Made by a program: the position numbers and the translations under genes. Of a stretch of 64,000 nt of DNA, positions 35,608-45,353 are shown in pieces (positions within the stretch are counted from its first letter, which is position 1; the number at the start of each line of letters is the position of its first letter). Location: positions 351,773 to 415,772 of the forward strand of contig NZ_CH724150.1 in NCBI RefSeq assembly GCF_000153185.1, in the 5' to 3' direction. The notes under the pieces are model-generated. The model was not told the origin of the DNA and did no database searches. It was given only the letters and a program-made list of their open reading frames with translations. Origin of the DNA: Reinekea blandensis MED297 (GTDB lineage Bacteria; Pseudomonadota; Gammaproteobacteria; Pseudomonadales; Natronospirillaceae).

Positions 35608-36153
35608 CTACTGAGGACGTAAGTCACTCCAAGCAGCTTTCAGATACACGATCATCGACCAGAGGGTTAAGACCGCGGCAACTTGCAACGCCAGAATACC
35701 TACGGTTCCCAAGGTTGTTCCAGGAGCCTGACTTAACAGGACCACAATCGCGACCATTTGCACCGCCGTCTTCACTTTGCCGATCATATTGACGGCCACA
35801 CTCGAACGCTTGCCGACTTCTGCCATCCATTCACGCAATGCGGAGATGACAATTTCGCGGCCAATGATGACAACGGCCGGAATAGTCAACCAGTACGTTT
35901 CGTGCCGTTCAACCAGAATCACCAACGCGGCAGCAACAATTAACTTATCAGCTACCGGATCCAGAAAGGCGCCAAAGGGTGTCGTTTGACCCCATTTACG
36001 CGCCAGGTACCCGTCGAACCAATCGGTAATGGCCGCGAGCGCAAACAACACCGCCGTAATGGTGTAGGCCCAGTCTGCGGGAATGTAATAAACAACAACA
36101 CAGACCGGAATCAAAACCAGCCGCAACAGCGTTAGTAAATTTGGGATATTCAT
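35608..36153 (-). CDS. pgsA: PgsA, CDP-diacylglycerol-glycerol-3-phosphate phosphatidyltransferase
   Basis: Inner-membrane enzyme making phosphatidylglycerol phosphate, the first committed step to phosphatidylglycerol and cardiolipin. The 181-residue product has the CDP-alcohol phosphotransferase motif D-G-x2-A-R-x8-G-x3-D-x3-D (WFDGYLARKWGQTTPFGAF, then LDPVADK) and several membrane helices. The start MNIPNLLTLLRLVLIP is typical. It follows uvrC after 65 bases on the minus strand. In E. coli and Pseudomonas the next genes are tRNA-Gly/Cys/Leu; here an unrelated gene intervenes. Confidence 0.97.
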   Translation of the reverse strand: MNIPNLLTLLRLVLIPVCVVVYYIPADWAYTITAVLFALAAITDWFDGYLARKWGQTTPFGAFLDPVADKLIVAAALVILVERHETYWLTIPAVVIIGREIVISALREWMAEVGKRSSVAVNMIGKVKTAVQMVAIVVLLSQAPGTTLGTVGILALQVAAVLTLWSMIVYLKAAWSDLRPQ

Positions 36154-36218
36154 GAAACACCTTTGATCGAATTAGCCGCATTATACATTGTCATCCGGCA
36201 TAGACCACCGGCACTCGA

Positions 36219-38054
36219 TCAGGAAGAATGCAGGAAATCATAGATATCGCGTGCCAATCCTTTCGAAATACCACTGACCTTACTGATCTCATCCACACTC
36301 GCTGACTTAACCGCTTGTGCGCTACCGAAATGACGGATCAGTGCACGTCGCCGACCAGGACCCACCTGAGGAATATCATCAAGCAACGAACCGACCCGGG
36401 CTTTGCCACGACGAGCACGATGCCCGGTAATCGCAAAGCGGTGTGCTTCATCGCGAATATGTTGAATCAGATGCAGCGCCGGGGAGTGGTTGGGCAACAG
36501 GATAACCTGGTCAGGCGTTTCAAAGAACAGCGTTTCCATGCCCGGTTTGCGGGTCTCACCTTTGGCGACCCCCAGCAATGGAATGGCGATACCCAGTTCA
36601 TTCATCACTTCGCGGGCCATACTCATCTGCCCTTTGCCACCATCGACAATCAACAGATCCGGCATTGCCTGCTCTTCTTTTTGAAGTCGCGAGTATCGAC
36701 GGGAAATAGCCTGCGTCATGGCGGCATAATCGTCACCTTCGGTAATGCCCTCAATATTAAATTTCCGGTACATGGATTTATTGGGACCTTCCTGATCGAA
36801 AACGACGCAGGAGGCAACGGTGGCCTCCCCACTGGAATGAGAAATATCAAAGCATTCCAAACGTTGCGGTAACTGCTCCAGCTCCAGCGCCTCCCGAAGT
36901 GCTTCCAAGCGCTGTGTCACCTGAAGTCCATGAGATAAACGCATCTGCAGCTGTTCTGCGGCATTAGTCTCGGCCAACTGCAACCATTTCGCATTTTGCG
37001 ATCGTACCGAGTGTTGAATCTGGACCGTTCTTCCCATCTGCTCTTTCAGAGCAGCCTCGAGTGAGCCCGCGTCCGGCAACGGTACATTCGTCAGCACCGA
37101 CCCCGGGCAGTCGCCCTGATGCCGGGCCAGATAATACTGGGCCAGAAAACCCGTCATAATCAGTCGTGCATCGTCCTCAATACCGGGCTTTGGAAAAAAA
37201 CTTCGGCTGCCGATCATCCGACCATCCCGCACCATCAGGAAATGAATACAGACACCACCAGGCTGCTGCACCACAGCAAACACATCAACATTACCCTTGC
37301 TTCCGGAAACATACTGTTGCTCCTGAACCTTCCTAAGAAACAACAGTTGATCACGGTATTCGGCAGCCTGCTCGTAGTCATAGACTTCGGCCGCCTTATC
37401 CATTTCGATCTCGATGGTGTCAATCAGCTGCTGGCTTTTGCCATTAAGGAACGCCCGTGTTTTATCGAGATCCTGCTCATACTCTTCCGGGTCGACATAG
37501 CCCACACAGGGCGCCTTGCACCGCTTAATCTGATACTGCAAACAGGGCTTTTTACGGTTTTCAAAAACCGAATCTTCGCACTGACGGATACGAAACGCCT
37601 TTTGCAATAAGACCAGACTTTCACGTACCGCGTGCGCACTTGGAAACGGACCAAAAAACTCGTCTTTACTGTTTCGTTTGCCCCGATGCACAAAAAGACC
37701 CGGCCAGGTGTGACTGCGACTCAGCTTCAGATAAGGGTATGATTTGTCATCGACCAGAAGAATGTTATAGGGCGGCTTATGCCGATTGATCAGCGTCTGC
37801 TCGAGCAATAACGCTTCGGTTTCACTGTGCGTAATGGTGGTTTCAATATGGTGGATGCGCTGCACCAGCGCCACCGTCTTATTGGTCAGTCCGCGCCCTC
37901 TGAAATAGCTGGCAACCCGGTTTTTAAGGTTTTTGGCTTTGCCGACGTACAGCAAGGTGTCGTCCGCATCGTACATGCGATAGACACCAGGACGGGACGT
38001 CAGGTTACGCAAAAAGGCTTTGTGATCGAACGGCTCGTCTTTGGATTCTGTCAT
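36219..38054 (-). CDS. uvrC: UvrC, excinuclease ABC subunit C
   Basis: Nucleotide-excision-repair nuclease that cuts both sides of a lesion after UvrAB loading. The 611-residue product has the GIY-YIG domain (GVYRMYDADDTLLYVGKAKN, about 19-96), the Cys-rich linker (CLQYQIKRCKAPCVGYV), a UVR motif (about 203-238, EMDKAAEVYDYEQAAEYRD), the RNase H-like endonuclease (ECFDISHSSGEATVASCVVF) and C-terminal helix-hairpin-helix repeats (VGPGRRRALIRHFGS, SGISKGLARDIYDF). It lies between uvrY and pgsA. No LexA box precedes it. Confidence 0.98.
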   Translation of the reverse strand: MTESKDEPFDHKAFLRNLTSRPGVYRMYDADDTLLYVGKAKNLKNRVASYFRGRGLTNKTVALVQRIHHIETTITHSETEALLLEQTLINRHKPPYNILLVDDKSYPYLKLSRSHTWPGLFVHRGKRNSKDEFFGPFPSAHAVRESLVLLQKAFRIRQCEDSVFENRKKPCLQYQIKRCKAPCVGYVDPEEYEQDLDKTRAFLNGKSQQLIDTIEIEMDKAAEVYDYEQAAEYRDQLLFLRKVQEQQYVSGSKGNVDVFAVVQQPGGVCIHFLMVRDGRMIGSRSFFPKPGIEDDARLIMTGFLAQYYLARHQGDCPGSVLTNVPLPDAGSLEAALKEQMGRTVQIQHSVRSQNAKWLQLAETNAAEQLQMRLSHGLQVTQRLEALREALELEQLPQRLECFDISHSSGEATVASCVVFDQEGPNKSMYRKFNIEGITEGDDYAAMTQAISRRYSRLQKEEQAMPDLLIVDGGKGQMSMAREVMNELGIAIPLLGVAKGETRKPGMETLFFETPDQVILLPNHSPALHLIQHIRDEAHRFAITGHRARRGKARVGSLLDDIPQVGPGRRRALIRHFGSAQAVKSASVDEISKVSGISKGLARDIYDFLHSS

Positions 38055-38081
38055 AGACCCGAAACTGGAAAATTTTCCGGA

Positions 38082-38726
38082 TTAGACCATTTCCTGAGGC
38101 TCAAGCAAACCGTGTCGGATAGCTAGATGCGTTAATTCAACATCACTGCTGACCGATAGCTTTTCAAACACGCGGTAGCGGTAGGTATTGACCGTCTTCG
38201 GACTCAGACAGAGCTTATCCGAGATTTCCTGAACTTTTTTACACGAACAGATCATCGTAGCGATTTGCATTTCACGGTCCGACAAATCACTAAAAGGGTT
38301 GTCAGAACCATCAAACCGCGTCAAAGCCAGTTTTTGTGCAATCTCAGGGGTAAGATATTTTTGCCCGGCCATCACCGTTTTAATGGCTTGTACCATTTCA
38401 TCGGTCGAGGCGTCTTTGGTGAGGTATCCCGAGGCGCCGGCCTGCAACAGCCGTGATGGGAATGGGTCTTCACCGCAGGCCGTTACCGCGATGATTTTAA
38501 CATCTGGCAGAAAACGCTGAATCTTTTTGGTCGCTTCAATGCCGTCCATACCCGGCATCCGTACGTCCATCAACATCACGTCTGGCTCAAATTTTTTCGC
38601 CAGTTCAACTGCCTTTTCACCGCTATCTCCTTCAGCTACGACGCGGATTCCCTCCACATCGGACAGTAGCCTGACCAAACCGAATCGGACCAGATCATGG
38701 TCATCGATAACAATGATTTCTACCAC
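38082..38726 (-). CDS. uvrY: UvrY/GacA-type response regulator
   Basis: Response regulator that, with the sensor BarA/GacS, turns on CsrA-antagonising small RNAs. It has a receiver domain with phospho-acceptor Asp54 (VMLMDVRMPGMDG) and a LuxR-type helix-turn-helix (LSDREMQIATMICSCKKVQEI, LCLSPKTVNTYRYRV). The GTG at 38724-38726 is preferred, giving 214 residues beginning VVEIIVIDDHDLVRFG, because AGGGGG lies six bases before it; an upstream ATG would add ten unconserved residues. It is followed by uvrC 27 bases later, the conserved order. An imperfect hairpin (38742-38774) lies in its leader. Confidence 0.94.
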   Translation of the reverse strand: MVEIIVIDDHDLVRFGLVRLLSDVEGIRVVAEGDSGEKAVELAKKFEPDVMLMDVRMPGMDGIEATKKIQRFLPDVKIIAVTACGEDPFPSRLLQAGASGYLTKDASTDEMVQAIKTVMAGQKYLTPEIAQKLALTRFDGSDNPFSDLSDREMQIATMICSCKKVQEISDKLCLSPKTVNTYRYRVFEKLSVSSDVELTHLAIRHGLLEPQEMV

Positions 38727-38805
38727 ATTAACCCCCTGACAATCACCCCAAAGCATGATACTTCGGGGAGTGATTGAATGATAGCCCTGTTAGCGCCGTA
38801 CCACC

Positions 38806-40197
38806 TTACAAATGTGTCTCGGCATAGGCTGCCAAACGAGATCGGGCAACACCCTGCAAGGTAATGGCGCCTCCATGACGGAAGCCTTTAAAACGCTCAC
38901 TCATGTACGTCAGCCCCGAACTGGTCGCCCCAAGATAGGGCGTATCAATCTGCGCCAGGTTACCCAGGCACACCACTTTAGTGCCTTCACCTGCCCGCGT
39001 TACAATGGTTTTTACCTGGTGCGGCGTGAGGTTTTGAGCTTCATCAACGATGAGAAACGTCTGTTGAAAGCTTCGTCCTCGAACGAAGTTCAGGCTTTTA
39101 AACTGCAGCGGCACCCGGGCACCCACATAGTCTTCACTGCTGCTGGGATCGAAATCTTCGGCATGCAACGCTTCCAGGTTGTCGGTAAACGCGCCCAACC
39201 AGGGCTGCATTTTCTCGGCTTCGGTACCGGGTAAGAATCCGATGTCTTCGTCCAATCCACGAGTGCTGCGGGTCGCGATGATCCGTTTATAGTCTTTGGT
39301 TTCCATGGTCTGTTCCAGCGCACAGGCCAGGGCCATGATCGTTTTCCCACTGCCTGCGGCGCCGTTAATCGCCACCAGATCGATCTCTGGGTCGAACAGC
39401 AAGTACATCGACATCGCCTGGAAAAGGTCCCGCGGAACTAGTCCCCAGGCTTTTTGTCGCATGAGTATTCCAGTATTCAGCAATTCTATAGCAACATTTT
39501 CGCCATCTTCTTTGTATACCCGACAAACGAACTCGCGATCGTCATAAATAAACTGGTTAACGTAAACCGTTCGCTCGAGGATGGCCTGCAATGTCGATTT
39601 TTTCATCACATGATATTTGCCGCCTTCTACTTTCTGCGGCTCAACCTGCTCAATAGCCTCCCAGAAGCTGCCTTCGATGTGATGATAGCCCGTGGCAAGC
39701 GATTCCAGATCGCTGATCAGCTGATCGTTGTGATAGTCCTCGGCGGATAAGCCTGTGCCCCGCGCTTTTAAGCGCATGTTGATGTCTTTCGTGACTAACA
39801 CGACATCACTGTTGTCGCTGCGCCCTTTAAGAACGATCAGGTCGTTGATAATGAGATTATCGTTACTGGATGAAGACAGCCCGGAATGATCTTCATTAGA
39901 GGGCATCAGAATGGCAATTTCGCCCTGTTCCGTGCCATCAGGACGCCGGATAGGAACCCCGGCCATAATTTCTTGTGGCGATGCCGGGCCCAGGAGCTCG
40001 TCGATTGTGCGCACGGCCTGACGGGCATCCGCCGCCACCGACGACGCGCCGACTTTTAACTTGTCCAGTTCTTCCAGGACGACCATGGGGATGACTACTG
40101 AGTGTTCTTCAAATTTAAACACCGCATTCGGATCATGAATCAGAACGTTGGTGTCGAGTGCGTAGGTACGGACATCGGTGTTGGGTGCTTCAGCCAT
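38806..40197 (-). CDS. PIN-PhoH (PhoH2-type) RNA helicase/ribonuclease
   Basis: A 463-residue fusion of an N-terminal PIN nuclease domain (about 10-145; ALDTNVLIHDPNAVF, VTKDINMRLKARG acidic residues) and a C-terminal PhoH ATPase (about 235-460; Walker A AINGAAGSGKT, Walker B FLIVDEAQN). Mycobacterial PhoH2 with this layout unwinds and cuts RNA; the physiological target is unknown. AGGGAG precedes the ATG at 40195-40197. It lies 150 bases after the kinase gene on the same strand; no toxin-antitoxin partner is seen. Confidence 0.93.
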   Translation of the reverse strand: MAEAPNTDVRTYALDTNVLIHDPNAVFKFEEHSVVIPMVVLEELDKLKVGASSVAADARQAVRTIDELLGPASPQEIMAGVPIRRPDGTEQGEIAILMPSNEDHSGLSSSSNDNLIINDLIVLKGRSDNSDVVLVTKDINMRLKARGTGLSAEDYHNDQLISDLESLATGYHHIEGSFWEAIEQVEPQKVEGGKYHVMKKSTLQAILERTVYVNQFIYDDREFVCRVYKEDGENVAIELLNTGILMRQKAWGLVPRDLFQAMSMYLLFDPEIDLVAINGAAGSGKTIMALACALEQTMETKDYKRIIATRSTRGLDEDIGFLPGTEAEKMQPWLGAFTDNLEALHAEDFDPSSSEDYVGARVPLQFKSLNFVRGRSFQQTFLIVDEAQNLTPHQVKTIVTRAGEGTKVVCLGNLAQIDTPYLGATSSGLTYMSERFKGFRHGGAITLQGVARSRLAAYAETHL

Positions 40198-40347
40198 TCG
40201 GAACTCCCTTCGGCGAATTGATCAGATTAGGCATTCGAGTGTCGTATAACGGGCCGTTTACCGGTCTTTTTGATACTGGCCTGACTCTGTTTGCTTTCGG
40301 ACCACCTCCTGTTTCAGCACTCAGTTGGCTTAATATTCAGTATAGAA

Positions 40348-42408
40348 TCAACTGTGTTCATTCACCCATTTATTCAGACTTTTTGCAAAATCGGCAGCCG
40401 TTTCAAATCGCTCCTCCGGCTTTTTCTGCAGGGCTTTATTACAGATTCTTACCAGAGACACCGGTACATCGTCATTCAAGGTACGTGGACTTGATTGCTT
40501 GGTTTGAGTAATGGCGTAAGCAAGTGCCGGTAGCGTTTCGCCGGCAAACGGCAATTGGCCGGTAATGCATTGATAAAGGGTCACCCCAAGACTGAAAATA
40601 TCCGTCGCTCCGGTCAGTTTTTCACCACGAATCTGCTCTGGCGACATATAGGACGGACTGCCCAGTACGATACCGGTCTGGGTTTGCTGGACGCCGGCAA
40701 TGCGGGCAACGCCAAAATCGGTCAGTTTCAGGCGCCGTGTCCGTTCTTCGATAATCATATTGGCGGGCTTAACATCCCGGTGAATGACGTCACTTTCATG
40801 AGCATAGGCCAGCGCTTCGGCGGCCTGAGCAATCCAGCTCACCATGGTTTTCAGATCCGTCTGACCAGCGCTAATCACGGCCGACAATGGCTTCCCGATC
40901 AACAGGTCCATGGCGATGTAAGCAACATCATGCTCCTCGCCAACATCATAGACCGTCACGATGTTCGGGTGATTCAGCTTGCCAGCCGCTTGTGCCTCAC
41001 GGAAAAATCGCTGTTTGACCTGCTCTACTTCGTCAACCCCAAGACTTTTCAGATGTACAACCTTTAGAGCCACCTTGCGATGGATTTTCGGGTCTTCCGC
41101 CTCGTAGACGATGCCCATAGCCCCACGCCCTAACTCAGACAAAATCCGATAACGTCCGAGACTCAGGTTCTCGACCTGCCCCACCGGCAGTTCACCACCG
41201 GACTGAGTGATCGCAACCGTTTTCGATCCATCCACCACGCCTTTGAGCTGCTTGATTCGCTGCTTTGCTGTCGCATGCCCTGGCTCAACGGCCAGGATTT
41301 CACGATAACACTCGACCGACTTATCAAACTGACGGTTCCGCTCATAGCCCTGAGCGACCAACTGCCAATGCTCCGCGCACTGCAGGTTGGCACTTTGCTC
41401 ATCCTTTAAAAAGCGAAACGCGGCTTCCGGCTTACCCTCGTCAAGCAGATGGCTGATCCAGAGCCTGGCGACATCACCATGCCGTGCGCGAACGCCGGCA
41501 ATGATCTGATTCATCCGGCGGGATCGCGAATACCATATCCAGGCAAAAAACGGTGATAACAGTGGTAAGAGCACGGGATAGAACCAGGAGTACTGAAACT
41601 GAAAGCCAACCAGCAAAGCTACATTGACCACGACCAGACTGATGACTGACAAGTAAATCCGCCGGGTACGATCAAAGAACAACCACGGCAGCAAAGTCAT
41701 CAGGGCCGCTGCACTCATTGAAACGATCGTCACAACTGACCAGTGTTGATTGTTTAACGCCCAGAGCTCACGCAGAAATTGCTGCCCGAGTTGGGCATCG
41801 CTGGAAATCTGAACATCGAACAACTCATCTTGACCGACCTGTATGGGCTCCGGAGCCTCAGATGCAAATAAATACAATCCACCAAAGGGGTCCAACGGAA
41901 CTCGGTAAAACCCGGACTGCACCTGCCAGAACTGAACATCGGTCTTACCGTGTGCCCTCACCAGTATCTGGTCGAGATAAGTACGCTCGTCGGTACGATA
42001 TACCAGTCGTTTATAGCTGTTATCAGCCGGGCGCCAAAGACCGGAGGAGGACTGTTCGGTCACGATGTCACGCGGCACACTCAACCCGTGCATAAAAGTC
42101 AGTACCTGTTGCCGAGGCAGCGGTAAATCATCGATCGCGTCACTGACGGAAAGTTCTGCGTTATAGGCGCTTAAGTTTCGGGCCAGACCACCAGGCCAGA
42201 CCACCGAAAGCGTTTGAGCGGGCTGATTTTCCAACAACTGGTAGCGGATGCCACTGTTGCCGGCAGTTGACGTAAGCCCCCACAACTGCTGGGCAACCGG
42301 CGCATAGGCAGACTGCAACCAGGGAAAGGATACGAAGACCAAAAACAGCGCAACGACCCAGCCGGGGATGATCCGCAGGAACAAAAACTGAGCGAAGGCT
42401 TTCACCAT
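40348..42408 (-). CDS. Membrane-anchored Ser/Thr protein kinase with TPR segment
   Basis: A 686-residue Hanks-type kinase in an unusual order: N-terminal membrane helix (about 10-35), a periplasmic part of about 180 residues, three further helices (about 220-300), a cytoplasmic TPR-like segment (about 310-385; WQLVAQGYERNRQFDKSVEC) and the kinase domain at the very C-terminus (about 420-682). Active-site residues are complete: glycine loop GRGAMGIVYEA, Lys449 (ALKVV), Asp545 (HRDVKPAN), Asp564 (DFGVARI) and the activation segment SPSYMSPEQ. An FHA protein gene is divergent 88 bases away, a natural partner. Substrates are unknown. There is no clear ribosome-binding site before the ATG. Confidence 0.93.
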   Translation of the reverse strand: MVKAFAQFLFLRIIPGWVVALFLVFVSFPWLQSAYAPVAQQLWGLTSTAGNSGIRYQLLENQPAQTLSVVWPGGLARNLSAYNAELSVSDAIDDLPLPRQQVLTFMHGLSVPRDIVTEQSSSGLWRPADNSYKRLVYRTDERTYLDQILVRAHGKTDVQFWQVQSGFYRVPLDPFGGLYLFASEAPEPIQVGQDELFDVQISSDAQLGQQFLRELWALNNQHWSVVTIVSMSAAALMTLLPWLFFDRTRRIYLSVISLVVVNVALLVGFQFQYSWFYPVLLPLLSPFFAWIWYSRSRRMNQIIAGVRARHGDVARLWISHLLDEGKPEAAFRFLKDEQSANLQCAEHWQLVAQGYERNRQFDKSVECYREILAVEPGHATAKQRIKQLKGVVDGSKTVAITQSGGELPVGQVENLSLGRYRILSELGRGAMGIVYEAEDPKIHRKVALKVVHLKSLGVDEVEQVKQRFFREAQAAGKLNHPNIVTVYDVGEEHDVAYIAMDLLIGKPLSAVISAGQTDLKTMVSWIAQAAEALAYAHESDVIHRDVKPANMIIEERTRRLKLTDFGVARIAGVQQTQTGIVLGSPSYMSPEQIRGEKLTGATDIFSLGVTLYQCITGQLPFAGETLPALAYAITQTKQSSPRTLNDDVPVSLVRICNKALQKKPEERFETAADFAKSLNKWVNEHS

Positions 42409-42496
42409 TGTGTTAACAACTTATCAACGTTCATGACAGAATACTGGTAATCTATACCTGAAATGATGAGCCAATGGCAACCGCAGGAGACCGGAA

Positions 42497-42874
42497 ATGC
42501 CAATTCTGATGCAAATTAAAGACGACATTGTACAAAACAAGTTTCCGCTGGAAGAGAAGACTGTCTCTATCGGCCGCGGAACGGACAATGATATTCAGCT
42601 GGACGACAAAACCGTATCGGCGAATCATGCCTGGCTTGAGTTTCTGCCAGGGGATGATGGACAACCCGGATCCTATCGACTGATCGATTTAAAAAGCACG
42701 AACGGTTCGTTTGTAAACGAAAAAAAGATTACCGAACAAGACGTACGGCACAACGACGTACTGCGCATCGGTTTCGTCAGCTTTAAGTTTGTTGACGAAA
42801 ATGAACACCGCTTTGAGGAAACCTCTAAGGTGCACAAAAGCTGGATCCCCGGCGTGTACTACACGAAAGACTGA
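42497..42874 (+). CDS. FHA-domain protein
   Basis: A 125-residue protein that is nearly all one forkhead-associated domain, a phosphothreonine-binding fold. The conserved residues are in SIGRGTDNDIQLDD, SANHAWLE and LIDLKSTNGSFVNEKK (Arg, Ser-x-x-His, Asn-Gly). A short tail with SWIPGVYYTKD follows. AGGAGACC precedes the ATG. Because it diverges from a Ser/Thr kinase gene, it probably reads or recruits the kinase's phosphorylated form or targets. Its 3' end faces the degV gene over a hairpin. Confidence 0.93.
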   Translation: MPILMQIKDDIVQNKFPLEEKTVSIGRGTDNDIQLDDKTVSANHAWLEFLPGDDGQPGSYRLIDLKSTNGSFVNEKKITEQDVRHNDVLRIGFVSFKFVDENEHRFEETSKVHKSWIPGVYYTKD

Positions 42875-42888
42875 AATGCTAAACGACA

Positions 42889-42913
42889 GGGCCTGGACAG
42901 CAATGCCAGGCCC
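42889..42913. terminator. Hairpin between convergent FHA and DegV genes
   Basis: Stem gggcctgg (42889-42896) and ccaggccc (42906-42913) with a nine-base loop, no U tract. It sits exactly between two convergent stops and may serve both. Confidence 0.5.
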
Positions 42914-42920
42914 AAACCGC

Positions 42921-43862
42921 TTACTCAAACGCATGCTCTTCTGCGGCCAAAGCCAATGACACGGCACCCGGCCCTAAGTTCAAACCACTGGTCAATCCCA
43001 TAACACAGGTGATCAGGTTAACTCCCTCTTCATCCGCTGCTCGTTTTAACTCGTCGAACGCCGGATACTGAGCCAGCTCTGACTCATCCCCCGCCACACT
43101 GACGATAACATACGGTGTCAGCAGCCCTTTCTTGATGCGCTCAGCGGCGTATTCAAATAATTTCTCGACGGCATTGTCGAAGCCTCTCGCCTTGCCGACT
43201 GGCGCAGTTTCATCATTATTGGCTCGGATTATCGGCTTAATGTCGAGTGACTTCGCCACCAGAGCACCCAGCATGCCCAGACTCTTCTCTCCTCGCTTTC
43301 GAGCACGCTCGCGAATATAGGCTACATCGGGCGGAATGGCGTAGGCATAAATCCGGGATTTAAAGGCGTCAGCCAAACGCACAATGTCCTGTCTGCTTTT
43401 ACCAGCCTGAATCAGATCCGACGTAAACACCGCTAACAAGCCCTGTCCGGTAAACAAGGTCGATGAGTTCATAATGCGCATGCCGAAATGAGTATCCAAC
43501 TCTCCAGCGTCCTTCAACTTACGATAACTGGCCAACACGTCCGGCTGAGCGTCTGTGCAGTTCTGGAAAATCTGAGACCGTTTCTGACTGACCGTTTGCA
43601 CCAAGGCAAAATCATGGTTTGGCACAATGGTCTCCATGATCAGGTGGTGCATCTGTTCGCTGCTAAACGGTATTGACTCAGCTTCATGATCCAGAGAAAG
43701 CAAATCTTCCTGATAAAAGTTCAACAGGGTTGCGGGGTCTTTGTCGTCAGTGTACAGATCGCCATCCACATTAATGGAGATGGGGAACAGTTTTATCCCT
43801 CGTTCGTCAAGAAAGGTTTTCGGTAGGTCACAGGCTGAGTCTACAACTAAGGCGATGCTCAT
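42921..43862 (-). CDS. DegV-family fatty-acid-binding protein
   Basis: A 313-residue protein of the DegV fold, which binds a fatty acid; in Gram-positive bacteria such proteins (FakB) present it to a kinase. Signatures are LVVDSACDLPKTFLDERGI, IPFSSEQMHHLI and MNSSTLFTGQGLLAVFTSDL, plus IKPIIRANNDETAPVGKARG. No FakA kinase gene is in the window. The role in this organism is unclear. The ATG is at 43860-43862 with a distant AGG. Confidence 0.87.
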   Translation of the reverse strand: MSIALVVDSACDLPKTFLDERGIKLFPISINVDGDLYTDDKDPATLLNFYQEDLLSLDHEAESIPFSSEQMHHLIMETIVPNHDFALVQTVSQKRSQIFQNCTDAQPDVLASYRKLKDAGELDTHFGMRIMNSSTLFTGQGLLAVFTSDLIQAGKSRQDIVRLADAFKSRIYAYAIPPDVAYIRERARKRGEKSLGMLGALVAKSLDIKPIIRANNDETAPVGKARGFDNAVEKLFEYAAERIKKGLLTPYVIVSVAGDESELAQYPAFDELKRAADEEGVNLITCVMGLTSGLNLGPGAVSLALAAEEHAFE

Positions 43863-43979
43863 CGATGAAATTACCTATTATTATCGTTATCATCGTCATC
43901 CTAAAGTCAGTTGGTGAAGGGCGCAACCGCTGTCACAGACTGACAGTGATTATCTGTGCTGATCAAAGGCTGACCATTC

Positions 43980-45353
43980 TTGCTGACCATCGAACTGCCC
44001 TACTCTGAATCTTCCTGGTTTTATCTGAATCTTGTTGCTGACTGGCCTGATCTGATCTGGTACCACAGTGGCGCAGGCGTTCGTGATGTCGAATGGATCT
44101 CCGCGTATCCGGAAATCCGGTTTGAGTATTTGGGCGATGACGTCACCCGACTTACCCATTCGGATCAATCAGTACACGAAGTGTCCGGCGATTTTTTCTC
44201 AACACTCAAACACAGCCTACCTGTGCTTGAAGGATGTGATGACGCCCCTTTTACCGGCGGGTTGGCAGGCCATTTGAGTTATGACCTCGGACTGGAGCTG
44301 CTCGACATAAAGAGCCGCCACCCTCGCACGCCGATGCCCCTTGCTGTGGCTGGGCTCTATCTTTGGAGTCTGCAGATCGATCACGCCCGTAAAGTCGCCA
44401 CGCTCTACATGCAACAGAGCTGCAGCACCGAGACAACTCGCCGTCTGGAACAACTGGTCGATCAACTGCAGAGCACGGCATCGACAACAGCCTACCTTTC
44501 CTGCCCGTCTTTCGAGCAATGGCACAGTCAGATGGATCGCCCCGACTACGAACAGGCCTTTATGCGACTGAAACAGTACATCGTCGACGGAGACATCTAT
44601 CAAGCGAATCTGACCCGTCAATGGCAATGCGATGTCCCGACGGCCGCACCACTGGCCGATTTAGCGATTTACCGCCAGTTAACCGATGCCATGCCAGCTC
44701 CGTTCTCAATGTTCCATCGATGCCCCAGTCATAGTCTGTTAAGTGTTTCACCAGAGCGCTTCATACGGATCAACGGCACTCAAATGCTGACACAACCGAT
44801 CAAAGGAACCCGCCCCCGTGGCCAAACACCGAAAGACGATCAAATGCTGGCGAACACCCTGTTAAACAGCGAAAAAGACCGTGCAGAAAACCTTATGATT
44901 GTCGATTTACTGCGCAATGACTTGGCCCGTCACGCTCAACCGGGCACGGTGAAAGTCGACCAGTTGTTTGAAGTGCAGAGCTTTCCGAATGTTCATCACC
45001 TTGTCAGCACCATCAGCGCAACGCGCAAGACAACCAGTCACGCATTGGACATTCTTCGCGATGCCTTTCCCGGCGGCTCCATTACCGGAGCACCCAAAAA
45101 ACGGGCCATGGAAATCATTGATGAGCTGGAGACAGGTCACAGAGCCAACTATTGTGGCAGCGGCTTTTATGTGAACGCTCAGGGGGATTTGGACAGCAGT
45201 ATTCTGATTCGCACCATGACACTGGCAGATGGTCAATTAAGTTGTCACGGCGGTGGTGGGATTGTGCATGACAGCACGATGACCGAAGAGTTCGAAGAAA
45301 GCGCCGTTAAGGTACGGCGCTTAATGCAGACGCTATCAACATCATCTGATTAG
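43980..45353 (+). CDS. pabB: PabB, aminodeoxychorismate synthase component I
   Basis: Enzyme that aminates chorismate to 4-amino-4-deoxychorismate in p-aminobenzoate and folate synthesis, working with glutaminase PabA. The 457-residue product has the chorismate-binding domain with the catalytic lysine motif PIKGTRPRG, the feature separating PabB from TrpE (PIAGT). SPERFIRI, the FPGGSITGAPKKRAMEIIDELE motif and GGGGIVHDS are present. The only plausible start is TTG at 43980 with AAAGG upstream; the frame is closed just before. Its stop overlaps that of convergent thrH by four bases. The pabB-thrH-cysH order is also found in Pseudomonas. Confidence 0.93.
   Translation: MLTIELPYSESSWFYLNLVADWPDLIWYHSGAGVRDVEWISAYPEIRFEYLGDDVTRLTHSDQSVHEVSGDFFSTLKHSLPVLEGCDDAPFTGGLAGHLSYDLGLELLDIKSRHPRTPMPLAVAGLYLWSLQIDHARKVATLYMQQSCSTETTRRLEQLVDQLQSTASTTAYLSCPSFEQWHSQMDRPDYEQAFMRLKQYIVDGDIYQANLTRQWQCDVPTAAPLADLAIYRQLTDAMPAPFSMFHRCPSHSLLSVSPERFIRINGTQMLTQPIKGTRPRGQTPKDDQMLANTLLNSEKDRAENLMIVDLLRNDLARHAQPGTVKVDQLFEVQSFPNVHHLVSTISATRKTTSHALDILRDAFPGGSITGAPKKRAMEIIDELETGHRANYCGSGFYVNAQGDLDSSILIRTMTLADGQLSCHGGGGIVHDSTMTEEFEESAVKVRRLMQTLSTSSD

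Noticed and set aside
36315-36872. 185-codon plus-strand frame inside uvrC
   Set aside because: Antisense shadow of the conserved UvrC coding region, with no ribosome-binding site or family signature.
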